A stretch of DNA of 64,000 nt from Rhea pennata (taxonomy: Eukaryota > Chordata > Aves > Rheiformes > Rheidae): assembly GCF_028389875.1 (NCBI RefSeq), contig NC_084663.1, positions 205,685,876 through 205,749,875 of the forward strand. Direction: 5' to 3'. Positions 25,101 through 38,872 of this stretch are shown here, in pieces. The translations under genes and the position numbers were made by a program. Below the pieces are notes generated by a model. It made no database searches and was not told the origin of the DNA. It was given only the letters and a program-made list of their open reading frames with translations. Each line of letters starts with the position of its first letter. Position 1 is the first letter of the stretch.

Positions 25101-28100
25101 GAAAAGGAATACTATCGCAGAGGTCTATATTTTTGGTGATTAATTTATGCAAATTACATGTAAATTAGACAGAGCCCCTTTGGTTTCTGGCCTGTAGCCC
25201 ATCAACTCTTCATTATTATAATGTTGGACAACCTTTATTTGAATGTTTTCTTTTAAAGGTAGCTATAAATCTTTCTTCTTTTCTTTCTTAATTTCCTTCG
25301 AAAGTACAGTAAGATTTTTGTACGAAAAAGAATGTTAACAGTGTATGAAATCTACTCTGCAAGATTCAAATTAGAGGATTTAATTTATTAAAATAAGCCC
25401 TGTTATTATGGCAAACACTTATTGTTTAGGAAAGTGAGCATTATTCTCCAGTAACTTTGATAGGAGGAAAACATCATAGAAAATATTAGCGAGGAGATAT
25501 TGATGCTGCCGAATATATTAAAACTGGAAAAGGAGGCTTTGCAAGCACAGTATATTTATGAAAGCTTCTTTCCCCTCCCTGCCCCCAAAATGCTGTTATC
25601 TTTCCTAAGATTAAAAAAATGAAGATTTAATTCTTTTTTATTTTATTTTAAATCAAATCCGGATGCTAACATCTATGCCAGCAAATACAACATTCTGCCA
25701 TTCTTAAACGCATATTGCAATTTGTGGCTCTATAACTAGCATTTGCAATGCTGTTGGGCTCTCCTCTCTATGGAATTTAATTATATGGTCTTTTCGTATT
25801 GGGAGGAGACTAACACTAGCAGAAATGCTTTGCTGGTGGAAACAAAAATATCTATGACTTCTCCTAGTGGGATGGCTTACAAAACCACCAAAGTATGTTT
25901 AGGGTCCATTGCTTTGGAATTATGGCATTATAACTATCCTTTATTTACATACACTGCTGAGGCAGTAAAAACAGCAAACAGATTTTTTAACGGCAGCCAG
26001 CTGAAATATCGCCGCAGGGCACATGCCCCCTTGCCGAGGCAGTACCACGTGCGAGTTTAAGCAAATTCCGTAACTGAGCTCCAGCCGTGAGTTATGCTGA
26101 CAGGGGAACCGCGCGTGCCATTTTAGAAATACAGTGGATCCAATCGTTAGAGCCGCTAGTTTCTCCCCTACCTCACTGCTCCCCTCAGTTTAAAATGGCA
26201 TGCACACGGCCCTGGGAAAAAGAATTACTGTAAAGTGATTTGTTTGAAAGGTTTCAATTTACTCATCATGAGATTGCTGAGCAATACTGTAAATAGACTC
26301 AAGCAAAATCAATAGAAGGAGCTGTTCTTGCACTTCCGAGGATGCTAGCTTGGTGGATGTTTAACCTAATTTATTAAGTATGGAATCTGAATCAAAGCCA
26401 TACTACAACCATACGAATATTACTTTCATATTTCCTAGGAATTTAAATAATCTTGTTTAGCAATTTTCTCAATGGCTGAAGCATACTTTTCCCTTGGAAT
26501 TATTTTCCTTTGCCCTTTGCTTGCAGTATTCATTTTGTTTCCTTTTACCCCTTCTGTAGGTAAAGACCCTTACCAGCACACATAAGCAGCAACATTTGTT
26601 TTCGAGCTGCACATTAATTCCAGCTTTTTAATGCTGCAAGTTCATTCATTTTGACTGTTTTCATGCCTCCTTCCACTGACATTAAAGCTCATAGCTTCCC
26701 TGATTTAGCCTTCATGTTACCTGCCATAAACCGTAGCAAACTAGAAAGTTCAGCAATTAAGATCAGGAGCAGGAGAGTTCTGCAAGCCAAACCACAAACA
26801 AACTCAAAAGAAGCTACAGAGAGAGCACCTTGCATGGGCAGCAGAGACTTGGAGGCAAGATTTCAGCAGTGGAGGAAAGCAGGCCTGCCAACAGCCACGG
26901 TCACACTTCTTAAAACTCACATTTTCTTCCTAGGTAGGGCTGGGACCTGCCCTGGTGAGCTGGTTGGTGCTGCCCATGTCACTAGTAGCTTTTCTGCTGT
27001 ATGTTCAGAAAACACAAACAGCCAAATTACGGCTGTGGGCTGCATAGGAGAACATGGAAAACAGCTTGGCTATGGCCTCTGCGCTGCAGAGGCCATCATA
27101 CAGCTCTTTCATGAAGAGCAAGCTTCTTTTCTGCTGACATGTAATGCTTAATTTTGGGGGGAAGTATCAGCTATGTACTATTAGAGTTGGGGACAGGCAC
27201 ACCTATGTATTATTTTTTATTATTCTTACCTAAAACAGAAAAGTTTGAAAAAATCCATTAACTATATATAGGCCAGAGTTTTGTTAAGGGAGAGATCCTA
27301 GATCCAGAAAATCAACAGAATATGTAAGACAATGAAAATAAAACTAGGCACAGGAGAAGAGGTGCCTGAAACAACACCAAGGATCCAGAAGAGATGCTAG
27401 CTGAGACATCTCAGCATGTGGATATCCAACTTGTCAGAGGTTACTATATACGGCAGGATTACCCAGGCAAAAAAATTATGTGTGGGTCTAGACATTCAGT
27501 TTGGGTCAGATTTCACTAGATTTCAACTCTGAAAACAAAACTGTCTTAAAGTTTATGACATTCTAAAATTTAGAAAGAAACTGCTGTGAACAGCACCATC
27601 ACAAAAATACCCCAGTTAAAAGAGCCAAGCAGGCTGGGCATAAAGAAACCTCTGTCTAAGTGAGAGATTGGTGGGAACTAAGAAAACCCCGAGACTGGTA
27701 TAACACTGTAGGGGAATAGACTGGGAACGCATCTTGAGGCTTCTTCCAGGAGAGCAGGATTCAAACACACCCTGCGGTAAAAGCAAAACCTCAAACGAGG
27801 AGGAGCTGAAGAGTGCAAAGGATTACCTTTTGGAGGGTCAGGAAGGAAAAATGAGAATAAGGCTGAAAACAATGACACCCCCCCCCCCCAAAAATATATA
27901 TATATATATATATATATGAGTATGAGGGAACTGCATGGATATAATGAAGCAGAAAACCCTGGGTAGAGGTTAATTACTTCATAAAAAAAATTACTGGGAA
28001 CTTCCCAGAGGAACCAGGACCAGAAACACTGACAATAAGTGGATGGAAAGCCCTGAACTCATCCTGTGGAGGTTCCTCCTTTCGGACTGGAAAATGTCCT

Positions 28101-29003
28101 TGCCTGGACAAAGAAGTGGGACCCTGTCAGCTCACTGAAAGTTTTAGTTTCCCAGAAAAGGGGAACAACACTTCCTGCTAATACAGTATGTACAGTATTA
28201 CCAGGAAACTGGTAGGGAAAGCTGTGCAGTTCAGAGAAAGAATAGCCCTAGAGGAGAGGTCCTACATTTATGCCATTTGCTTTTTCCCTGCAAAGAGGCT
28301 GACTGTTCTTACGCTTCTTATAACCTGTGCTCTTGATCACATGTAGTAAATCAACAATACCAAATTGCAAAAGCCACTATATAACCACTGGACAGGAAAC
28401 TCTGACATAAACACTATTTAAATCAATGCCCTGTAAACTTTGGATAGCATTACTTAGACCTTGAAGCATTCCAGCCTCCAAGGAAGCTGTAAAATACACT
28501 TTTGGGGGTCTATAATGGTATGAACTCTCTATTTTACACAGACATGTAATCAAATTATTCACTTACAAAAGGGTCAAGGTGTTTGTGGACAGCTCAGTAA
28601 TTATTTGAGACAGCTTCAGAAACACAGAAGAGCAACAGTAGTTACATCTGTGATGGACATCAGAAATCAGCACCTTTGTGTACAACTTTCAGTACTGTAA
28701 ATGAATTCTGATAAACTCAGCTAAGCATTACAGTAATTGTAATTCTACTGGTTTCTATATAAACAGAATTATACTAACAGCCAATAAATCAATTTCCTTC
28801 TTCAACACCAATGCAATGAGAAGGGGCATGGCTTCACTGTTACTTATACAGCAAATAGCTTTTATATAGTTGCAACATCTGTTTTAGTAGTTTTAGAGAG
28901 TTTGTGAGATTTTTTCAAGCACGTTGCTGCATAAAACCATCTCTGACAATAAATTGTAGGGGGGGGAAAAGGGTGAAAGGCAGAGGTAATTCAAAATATT
29001 TAC
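19111..29003 (-). other. FAT3 intron, 9.9 kb
   Basis: A long AT-rich intron splitting EGF2. It holds a C12-A5-(TA)n simple repeat at 27878-27917 and possibly a much decayed CR1 tail near 22320-22370. The 166-codon plus-strand ORF at 26651-27151 has no domain or homologue that I recognise. I see no coding exon. Confidence 0.8.
27878..27917 (+). repeat. C12-A5-(TA)n simple repeat
   Basis: Twelve C, five A and then about eleven TA units. It is a microsatellite. Confidence 0.95.
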
Positions 29004-29472
29004 CACCAGATGGCACGCTCGTACAGGTCCCACCGTTCTGGCATGGATGCCTCTCGCACGCATCAGGGTAGAGAACGCAGCCAAGCTTTAATTCGGTCAG
29101 GCCAACGACTTCTGCAAAGCTGCTGCGCTTGTTTTGGAGTGGCAGTTCATTGTTATTTAGGACAACTGAATCCAGGCAGCCTTGAAAGCCACTCAAGACC
29201 TGTGTTGTCCTCTTGTCTGTCAGGCTCCGGACGTTATCCACTTGGACCTGGGCTCCAAAATACACAGAGCTATCTGTGCTCAGCGTCTGGAAATACAGGG
29301 GGGCTTTGCGGCGCTCCACGTAACTGTCATCGAGGGACAAACTCGTGAAATTGCGATTTAGCTCCAGGAAGACTGAATGCCAATTTCCGTCATTAACAGC
29401 CCTGCCAGAAATTCCCAGGATTCCGGGGCCACTTCCACAGTCCAACTGGAACCACAGTTTGCCATCCACAAT
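29004..29472 (-). CDS. FAT3: FAT3 exon: LamG domain, second part, and start of EGF2
   Basis: This 469-nt exon has acceptor ATCTTGCAG and donor GGTG|GTAAAT. It starts in phase 0 and ends with 1 nt of a Gly codon. It encodes [34 protein letters not shown], and [13 protein letters not shown], with the usual LamG WHSV and GCL signatures. EGF2 then starts at [20 protein letters not shown]. The exon ending inside an EGF domain matches the split found in the next exon. Confidence 0.96.
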
Positions 29473-29752
29473 CTGCAAGATGAAAACGGAAACCAAAGTG
29501 CTTCAGACATTCGTGTATCTCACAATACATACTCAGACTGAATCCACAAACCTAGAAGACTTCTAGACAGTCTCTGCACAGCGTTAAAGTTGCTCTCTTG
29601 TGTAATTCTACAATAGAAAAATGTAACTTTATCATTAGACTTAAAACATAACATGATAAACACAAGCCTACTTAGAATTTACCCAAAGTCTGTCACTGTA
29701 GACAAACTGTAGAAATAAAAACACACAATCCATGAGAAGACTAGAAAAATGG

Positions 29753-29862
29753 TATAGCTCATTGAATAGGACATAGGCTGCAAGACCCAAGTTCTGTTCT
29801 TGGCTCTGCTGCTAAGCAGTCCTATTCCCTCGGGCAAGTCCTTCTATCCATCTGTGCTCCAT
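29753..29862 (+). repeat. MIR-like ancient SINE fossil
   Basis: CAAGACCCAAGTTCTGTTCT, TTGGCTCTGCTGCTAAGCAG and CTCGGGCAAGTCCTTCTATC, then CATCTGTGCTCC, follow the MIR consensus in order (GGGTTC, AGCTCTGCCACT, GGGCAAGTCACTT). Diverged but collinear. Confidence 0.7.
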
Positions 29863-31588
29863 GTTTCTGCTCCAAGCAGTCGGTGCTCCTGAACAGGCAG
29901 CTCTTTGGGGGCAAGGAGCCATCTCTCACTGTTTGGGAGATGCTAGAGGAAAATGATCGCTGCCTTCCACTAGGGATGTTACGTGCTCTGGAAATGTACA
30001 CATCCTGCATCCCTGTAACTTTGTGGAGTATCTCAGCAAGGCATGTACTTTTCCCTAAATTCAGTTCCTCTATTGATCAACAGGAAGCTTCCGGCTGGCC
30101 AAAGGTCAGTTATATTCCAGGGATACTAGAACTATCTGCTCTGTGCATACCTCACAGAGGCTGTAAGATGGTTTCTACTTTTCTGCTTTTCCTCATATTT
30201 ATGCTGTGTTCAGAGCTTTAGAGGGACTGTTATGACTTCTCACTCTCCCTTCTGCCCCTCGCCCAGGCAGGTGATTGTAAACAGAGAGCAGCTAATGGGC
30301 GCTAGGCAGTGGGGGAGGCGGAGCACTGGAGGGGAATGGGAAATACCAGTGCTTGTCATTTAATTTGTCCACATCTCAGCTTTAAAATCAGTATGGCCCT
30401 TCCATCCCTAAAAGGGAAAGTCTAAAAGCAAAATCAGTCAATGACTGTGAGGGGACATAGACAGCTGGTGATGAGAGCTGATACAAATGTCTATAAAGAG
30501 AGAGAGATGCTCAGGCTTGGGTCTCCTTGAATCTGAAGTCCTCATGAAGGAGAATTCATGCCAGCAGGCTGGGGCAGGCTAAACGCAGAGTGACAGAAAG
30601 GGTGCAGAGTGCTGTTTTCCTCATTAGCATTTTACCCAAAGATTTTAGGTTTTTCTAACAGATGGCAGATAAGTTTAAAATGGCTGACAGAATCAGGAGA
30701 TAATTTCTTATGACATGTTAATTGGATTGAAGCTCTCTGAAAGCTCTTGCAAATATTTTACTTTTATGTCATGCTCTAGGAAATATTTATTCCTGCAAGC
30801 CCCATCTCAAGACAGTTCTGTCCCATTATTTATCCCCCTGTAAAGTTCAGGTGCTGTGTCCTTTTGCAACCTTCCCTGCAGGAGATACATTGTGCTCTGC
30901 CACAGTCTGCTCTCCTTCAGTAGTTCTCAAATGATGCTCTGTTGAGGGCTGACCAGAGCTTACTCCAACTCCCTTCTTCCAGGTACTGGAATAGACCTAT
31001 CACTAAAGCTAGTGAAAATACAAATGACAGGCAGGCTCACTTTTTTCTGCTGCAGAGTAAAAGGAAGGGGAGGAGAAGCTGTTCTTACGGTCTAGACCTA
31101 TCTATGCAATGGACAGAAGAATCAAAATGTCCTCCTCTGTATAGAGTTGCCACAGCTGTCAAAGAGTCATGGGCTAAAAACGTAAACACCCACCACACTT
31201 CGGTGGCCTACTAAACTGGCATAGCTAAGGCAGACATGAGGATGCTGCCTCATGTCCATCTGTCTTTGGCTTTCTAGTCTGAATGACTGCATACTATTTT
31301 TAACGGTGTTAGCTAGAAACATCCTTTGGCATGAGTATGAATCAGTGCTCAAGCTCAACTCTGCCACCTGTGATGTGGCTTGAAGGTAAATGGTCAATCC
31401 ACATAAGCAGACCATGCTCGAATAGTCTCCAGCAAGTAGATGTTTGAGATCTTATGCCTCATTCCAGGTAAAGAAATATTGATCTAGGGTCTGAGTATTT
31501 TCTGCCATTTCCACTTTGAGTGGGAGTCTGTGTAATACATTATAACAAAGGTTCCCCCCCGGTATTAACTTATTACTATTATTAAGTG

Positions 31589-32146
31589 CCTTTGTGGCCA
31601 GGAAGGCCAATGGTCTCCTTGGGTGCATTAGGAAGAGTGTTGCCAGAAGGTGGAGGGAGGTGATCCTGCCCCTCTATTCAGTCCTGGTGAGACCTCATCT
31701 CAAGTACTGTGTCCAGTTCTGGTCTCCCCAGTACAAGAGAGACATGGAGCTACTGGAGAGAGTCCAGTGTAGGGCTACAAAGATGATCAGAGGGCTGGAG
31801 CACCTGCCCTTTGAGGAACGGCTGCAAGAGCTGGGTCTGTTTAGCCTGGGGAAGAGAAACCTGAGGGGGGATCTTATCAATGTGTATAAGTACCTGAAGG
31901 GAGGGTGTCAAGGGGATGAGGCTAGACTCTTTTAAGTTGTCCCATGTGACAGGACAAGAGGCAATGGGCAAAAATTGAAGCACAGGAAGTTCTGCCTGAA
32001 CATGAGGAGGAATTTATTCCCTGTGAGAGTGACGAAGCACTGGAATAGGTTGCCCAGAGAGGTTGTGGAGTCTCCATCTCTGTAGATATTTAAAGCCTGC
32101 CTGGATGGTCTCTTCCAACCTTACCGATTCTATGATTCTATGATTT
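31589..32146 (+). mobile_element. CR1 LINE, 5'-truncated
   Basis: The 3' end of a CR1: an ORF (31594-31935) encoding [58 protein letters not shown], and [12 protein letters not shown]. The 3' UTR follows and ends GATTCTATGATTCTATGATT. A short part of the 3' UTR before GGTCTCTTCCAACC is missing compared with the copy at 18773. It is antisense to FAT3 and younger-looking than the fragments at 2110 and 57425. Confidence 0.93.
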
Positions 32147-33470
32147 TACTGCCCTTGGAGATTCACAAAACTATCTGGAAGGCTAAGGGTAAAATCCTAA
32201 GTTCTAATCATCTTTGCACTTCCTTTCTCTCTTTCCAGATCTCAGTCTTATGACCAGTTGAATTTGAACTGGTTCGTAACCTCAAGAAGATCTATTCCAA
32301 GCCATACCAGACAGTCATGGTGTAAACCACAGCACTCCACTGCTCCACAACTCCTTGGATGTGGAGCAGGCATGGAGACAGCTAAGTAGATGACCAGCTA
32401 CTTGGGAATGCCAACTATCCATCTACTCTGCATGGCATGAGGGTTGGGTAACATGCAGAGGGAGCCAGAGGAAAAGAGCAAGAATTTGTCCCTGCTATGG
32501 GCAGCTGGTTATTTCGAAGTCCTTGACTTGTAGAATATAATGAAACCGAGAAGAAATGAGATCTACAATTGTAATATAAAATGCTTGAGGGATGAATGTT
32601 GCTTGTTACTTACACAGCTCAATTAAAAAAAGCGAATAGGTATATAAAAAATAAGTCTGGATTCACTTTTCATTAAAAAAAATCTTTTCTCATAGGACTC
32701 AAAACTCAGCTGTAAACTATTTCTGAAGATTGAAATTGGGCCTACCAAAGCATCTGTTGAGGAGGAATCTTGGTAAAAAAGATCTCCTGATAAACTGAAC
32801 CAGTTTTTCTCCAAAGATGAAGCAAGAGCTTATTTTCTCCCCATGCAACAAAACAGTGCGCAAAACTTTAAGATGCTGTTCGGAAAGTGTGGTCTGGTTC
32901 AATACAATTACAAATCATACTGAAAAATACATGCCAACGTATTACGCTTTGAAAAGCAGCTGTTGTCGGATAAGCAGTTACCTTGCTTCTTCCTCTAAAG
33001 ATTTTTACTATGGAAACTATTCCTCTACTGATTGTATGTAACATACATTTACCTCCTCAAAGGCTATGTATACCCTGAAGAACCAACTGCCTGCACGCCT
33101 ATTACCCCTATTCACCAAACATGCTTTTCCAATTATCTTGCTAAATGCAACACAAATACAAGCACCTGGGATAAATATTACACTATTTATATATAGGAAT
33201 CCATAACTTAAAAGATTTACTGTAAAAATGTTTTATACATCTTTCTTTCTTTCTCATCCATTTTTATTTCTTTTTCATCAACAGATGATCTGAGATACAT
33301 AGTAAATATATATTATCGGAAATTTTACATCTCCTTCTTTTTATTAAAAAAAGCACTAATAACCCCTACTTTGGGCTAGACTGAAAACTATGAAGGATGA
33401 TCCAACACTTATAGTACTAGCCTAGCATATGATAGATATACACGAGACTACATTCTGTGCAATAGTCCTC

Positions 33471-33605
33471 CCCTGGGATCTCAAGCAAGTCATTAGTTTC
33501 AGGTCTCCATCAGGTAACACAGGGATAACGTCATTTCTCTACCTCATACCAGTGCTCTACGGATAAATACATTAAGGACTGTGACATGCTTAGATGTCCA
33601 CAGTG
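33471..33605 (+). repeat. MIR-like ancient SINE fossil
   Basis: CAAGCAAGTCATTAGTTTC, GGTCTCCATCAGGTAACACA, GGGATAACGTCATTTCTCTA, CCTCATACCAG and GGATAAATACATTAAGGACT follow the 3' half of MIR (GGGCAAGTCACTTAA, CCTCATCTGTAAAATGGGGATAATA, CCTACCTCA, GGATTAAATGAG). Confidence 0.65.
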
Positions 33606-36300
33606 ATGGGGCCATAAAAGGACTTTAATTAATCAAGCAGCCATAGGCCTTGTTGTGGTGGGGCAGGAATGTAATATCCCCTGCTGGAACTGTTCTAGGA
33701 GGAGGAGGAAAAGCAGGAACTGCCTGTGATGAGCGAGCAGCCAAAAGAGCTGGTGTCTTGGCCACAGAGCAGCTCTCCTGGCCGAGCAGGGAGGAGAGGT
33801 ATCCTCCACTCAAACGGGAGAATCAACGATGTCTCCACTCCTAAGCTTGAGAGAATTGGACCATTGATCTTCAATTCAGCAATTAATCCCTGGTGTTCTT
33901 GTCATTCCTAGAAATCCCTGTGATCTGACAGGCATTGTTTCATGCTTGAAGTGGGCTCTTTAAATACAGCCTAGACTTCAGCACCAAGACAAGCTGAGAT
34001 TTACCTTAATTTCTAACTAAATGAGGTACATGCAAGCAAATATTACGTAATCAAATGACAGACCAGCGCTCATGTCCAGGCTCAGCAGTTATCCAGACAA
34101 TAAATTCATAGTGGGGCAGCTAGTCTGACTGATGGTTGGAAGTATCAAACCCTCAGTGTAAGACGGGACTTCTGACACTTATTTTTTTTTCCAGCTACAT
34201 GACACAAGGCAGAGAGCTCACATTACTCTGTCTTAGAGCAAACTCTGCAACCCATTGCTAGCGTCAGCCGATGAGTCTGGCAGATACCCTTCCTACGATG
34301 AAAGGGTGACACTGTTTCATCTTAGATGGGCAGGTAATTCCCACCAAGCTCACAGCTGGCTGCCTCTCAAAACTTTCTGGGCTTAGTTACAGTATCTCTC
34401 ATTACAGGTATTAGGACAGTGGTGTCAGTGCATACCTGGACATGTCTGTTACCACAAATACAATACTCCTCACCTATATAAAATGGGCAGAGAAGCACAA
34501 AGAACAGAGAAGGCTCCTAAAGGTGATACAATCTATTACATTTCAAGAGTTTCACTCAATGAGCAAAACAGGGCCAAATGCATACTGTAAATTATATTAG
34601 AATATTAGCCTGGCTAAGATGTTTGGCTAACATTCATATTTGTATATCAGCATAGGTAATAAAATGATCAAATGGTTCTTCTGAGACCACCTTAGGTTCA
34701 CACAGTCCATCTGTGGTCATACACCACGGATACAGCACATTGCCTACTAATCTATCTGGGGAAATATTTCGTTAGCTGAATTACACTTCACATTCATTTG
34801 TATAAAATGGTATATTTAATTAAAATATTATGCGTTTCAACTCCAGCCATAACTGGGATCATATCCAGCTTCAGTCTTATCCAGCACAAGCCATACAGCA
34901 GTAATGCATTAAAATGCATAATACAAACTTAACTAAGCCTTGCAAAGTTTCACATTAGCTGCCTGGATTGAAGAACATATGCTTGTCTTTTACTGTTTAA
35001 CAGCTATGTTTCCAACATGAGAGGAAAGTCTTTCCTTACCTATTTTTAATTCTTTAAATTTTGAAAAATTAGTGGAATCAAATTATACTTCTTAATAAAC
35101 AAAATAAATGTGGGGATTCTCTTCTTGAGTGGCCTTATGATGTTTTAAATTGTTAACTCTTATTTTACCCAGATAGATACTACATAAGAGAAAAAGAAAC
35201 GGTGACACCATTTTCAGCACATGCAATCTTTCCGGAAAAAAAAAGGCTATTGACCTGCATCTCATTTTGCTCCAATTGTCTTAAAAGCAAAAGCACACAG
35301 CTAAAAGAATGGCCAGTCTCTCTAAATTGATGGATGAGTTGCTTTATTTGAAACAGCTGAATAAATAACACCCATATTATATTGTATCAACACAGCGTAG
35401 CTAGTAGGCTTTCAGCAAACTAGTAGACAAGCAGTTTGCTCTATGGAATTGATCATTCATCCAAGAAGGACACTGTGTTATGATTATGAAATATTTCCAT
35501 CCCTAGAGTTATCATGAATGTATGAGCTTCCAAAATTAAGCTGGTCATTTAAACACTGAAAACCATACTGCCACACTAATTTTTAAATAGACTCTAATGG
35601 GAGAGACTTGACTAAAAAAAAATCAGTGCCACAATATGCCTCAATAGTGTTTTTGTTTTCAGGACATTCCCCTTCCTCCCTTCCTCCTATGTGGTGAATC
35701 TAAAATTCTTCCATCTCTACCTTTGTTTGGGGCTGAATGCTCTTTTGGTGAGCCCTTTCGTGCTAATCCAGGAAGACACTTAAGTACAAGCTTAAAATGA
35801 AGTTATGTGATTAGTTTCAATTGCCTTCAAATACAGGAAGTTACGTAAGTGATTAAGTGCCTTGCTGGAGTGGTGCCAGAGTGCTCACAAGAGCACAGAA
35901 TCCTATCCTTTGTCCTCTATTTGGAAAGCATCTCCTCATGTTAAATTTAATTGAAAGTAATGCTCAAATGATAACAACTTCACATTTTTTACAGACCTCT
36001 AATTAATTTACCTATTGGACTCACTTCTGAGCACCTCCCTATATCACAGCTTACATACCTGTTCAAAAAAATAAATAAATAAAAATAAAAATCAGTGCTT
36101 TACCTCTGGTTTACATGTGAGAAACTTATGCTTGGAAAGTCTAAGGGTAGCAGGCTTGAAAGCCTCTGAATCAGAGATCCCCAAAGTATAGTTCACAAGT
36201 GACCTGGCATCCCTAAAGGAAACTTGTTACAGCTACATCCCTTGAGCTTTATGTCATTCATCTCCTACAGAGTACCTTTATGAAACCCCAGCCTGAATTA

Positions 36301-36444
36301 GCAGGTTTAGCTCAGTTGGTTAGAGCGTGCTGCTGCTAATGCCAAGGTTGTGGGTTCAATCCCTGTATGGGGCTATGCCTGCAGGTTGGACTAGATGATC
36401 TCCAGAGGTCCTTTCCAACCTTACCCTTCTATGATTCTATGATG
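36301..36444 (+). mobile_element. tRNA-Ile-derived SINE with CR1 tail
   Basis: The first about 75 bases look like tRNA-Ile(AAT): an A box TTAGCTCAGTTGG and GTTAGAGCGTGCTGCTGCTA, an AAT at the anticodon place, CCAAGGTTGTGG and a B box GGGTTCAATCCC. They are joined directly to a CR1 3' tail: TTGGACTAGATGATCTCCAG, TCCTTTCCAACC, and TTCTATGATTCTATGA. This is the architecture of the bird tRNA-Ile/CR1 SINE described from zebra finch (TguSINE1). The acceptor stem is not complementary, so it is not a working tRNA gene. Confidence 0.85.
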
Positions 36445-38872
36445 TTCCTCCACTAAACAACTTTCATGAACAACATTCTAAGAAATCCTGATCTTCTAAC
36501 TGATGCAACTCCTCCAAAAAAATACCCACACTGAATATTCCACTTTACTTTTCCCTTAAATACATATGTTTATAGTATCCAAGGGTCAGACCAGAGACAG
36601 GGACTTACACACTGCTAGAGCAAACACTGTGCTACATAAAAACCAAGCATGAAACACAGTGCAGTTCTCTGTGTCCTCCCTGGTCCTCATATGGGAGAAA
36701 GTGGGGGCCTCAGACCAATGGCACTGAACATGTAACATTGGACTTCTTTCATAGGAAATTTCTGTGGAACAGCTCTGGTCAAAGCTCTGTAGTTAAGAGC
36801 TCTGTGAGATGGGTTTCCGAGTTAGAAGTAAACTTAAGAGGTAGCAAGTAAAAAAGAGCCTGACCTAGAGGTTGATCTCTGAACTCAGAGCAGCATATTT
36901 CAGCTCTTGTCACTGCTCCTTCAATTATTTTTTTTCCTCCCAGAATCTTTCAAAACAAAATGTTTAGGTGATTGTGGAAAACCACAATCAGAATTATGTA
37001 ATTCCTACCCCACAACTGAAATCTCACAGTAACGAGGGGCTTTCTCACTGATTTTTTTTTTTAGGGTACTTGTCTAGGCAGAGAGCTGTGTGAGCTCAGT
37101 GTTTCAGCCCTGTGTAGGCCTAGACTCATCTCCTACCTTGCAGCTGAAGACACTAGCCAGGATGCTACAGGAATAAAGGAGAAGGAAGGAGCACTGCTGG
37201 GATTTAACTCATTCCAGCTAGATGTAGTCTCAGCATATCTTTAAGGCAAACTTCATGGGATGCCTGGATTTCAAATAGGCATGGACGGTTGGCTTAGCTG
37301 AAGTAACTGTGATTCCAGACACTCTTTGCATTAAATGATTAAGAACAAAATAAGCCTGGGATAGGGAGAGGACTTTTGTCTTGAACAAAGGCCTACTGAA
37401 TTTACACTTCAGTTTGCATTTTACTTTGGCCATCCCACCAAAACAGACATTAGTGTTTTTACTTTCATTCACAGTTTCCTTAAAGTTAGGAATAATAATA
37501 ATAATAACAAAACTTATAATAATCTCTTCCATTAAGAGTGGTAGGAAGATATGCTTGCAGTGCACTGTCCACACTTTAAGAATGTTTGAAATCAAATATC
37601 ATCTAGAACAGGCTGGTTTTGCAAAATCACGTAACACAGTCTTGAGCTGCTGGACTCCTTAATCATGACAGCTCTATGCGCAAATAAAATAAATTCTCCT
37701 ATAATCATTCTAACACTATTTCAATCTGCCTTTGTATAATCTCCTACTGTTTTCAAGTGGCATCTTTTACTAGAGCTGTTTGTTTTTTGCTGACTATTTT
37801 TCAAAATTTAATTGTGACATTACCTGCCCATATATATCAAAAGCAATCATGATGAGGACTTTAAAGAAAGTCTTCAAGCCTTTGGTTTTGTTTTGTTTTC
37901 TTGAACAAAAAGTACATTAAAAACTTCTAACAATGGCTTTCTACATACTTCAAGCAGGGCTTAATTATGTCTCATACAAATCTGAGAAATGCTGATGTTC
38001 TCTAGTGAATGAAAGACACAGTACTCCTGCTCATGAAATATTTCAGCATAACAGCTATGAAATTATTTGTTGCCCATTAATAACTATCTCGCAATTTTAA
38101 CTTTACCTATGCATTTGGCCAAAGGAAATTGAAAGGCTGCAAATACAGAAACAAAAGGCTCTGTGTTGTTTCTTCCACTGCTGAATTACAGGACAACATC
38201 AAGTCATAAAGTCTTCATTTTGTTCCTTAGAGGCTCTAGCAGAAATACCATATATACAGGCTCTTGGATGAGTCCATTGGTCCCTTTCCATTCAGCAGAT
38301 ACTTGCCATTTCACTGAAAACCAATAAACAACTAAAATGCACGGAGAGCTTATCAATCCAATATATCTCTCTACATACACTGTGCCTCTCTCGAAAAATA
38401 ATCCTGATTCATGGAGTGAAGAAATCCTCATATTCAGTAGGAGACACATTCTAAGCAGTTAGTTTATGGAATTTACAGTAGTGAAGGCATATTCTCTAAT
38501 CACAGGATGGACACAGGGGAAGAAGAGCTATTTCAGCATGTGTGATTTTGACTCCGCAACCATATAAATGGCCAAATCTTGCATCCTGTGTAGATTGGCT
38601 CTTGCATGCAGACACACATACTGTTCCTGTAATGAACAGCACCCAGTGGAGCATTTTCCAAGTAGACTACTACTAACAAGCTGCTTTTTTTGATTATTGT
38701 TGTTGTTGCCATTGTCAAAACTGCTGTTTTTCCCTATTACCATGAAACAGATCAGACTTAATCTTCAAAATCTACAGCTGAAATGAAAACAACATTCTCC
38801 AAATCATTCCCCAAAACAGAAAACATATAATCAAGAAAAATAACTGTGGAAAAGATAAGTTATTTAAATTAC

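Larger units (their letters stand above)
29473..38872 (-). other. FAT3 intron within LamG, 9.4 kb
   Basis: This intron splits the LamG domain. It contains two MIR-like fossils (29753-29862 and 33471-33605), a truncated CR1 (31589-32146), a tRNA-CR1 SINE (36301-36444) and an (AAT)n tract near 37490-37508. The rest is AT-rich with no exon recognised. Confidence 0.85.

Noticed and set aside
26651..27151. 166-codon plus-strand ORF in a FAT3 intron
   Set aside because: No domain, no splice context and no codon pattern of a real gene; such lengths occur by chance in 64 kb.
36108..36175. Possible MIR-like fragment (TTTACATGTGAGAAACTTAT and GCTTGGAAAG)
   Set aside because: Too short and diverged to assert; only about 35 bases resemble the MIR reverse complement.
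36301..36375. A functional tRNA-Ile gene
   Set aside because: The acceptor ends do not pair and it runs straight into a CR1 tail, so it is the head of a SINE.
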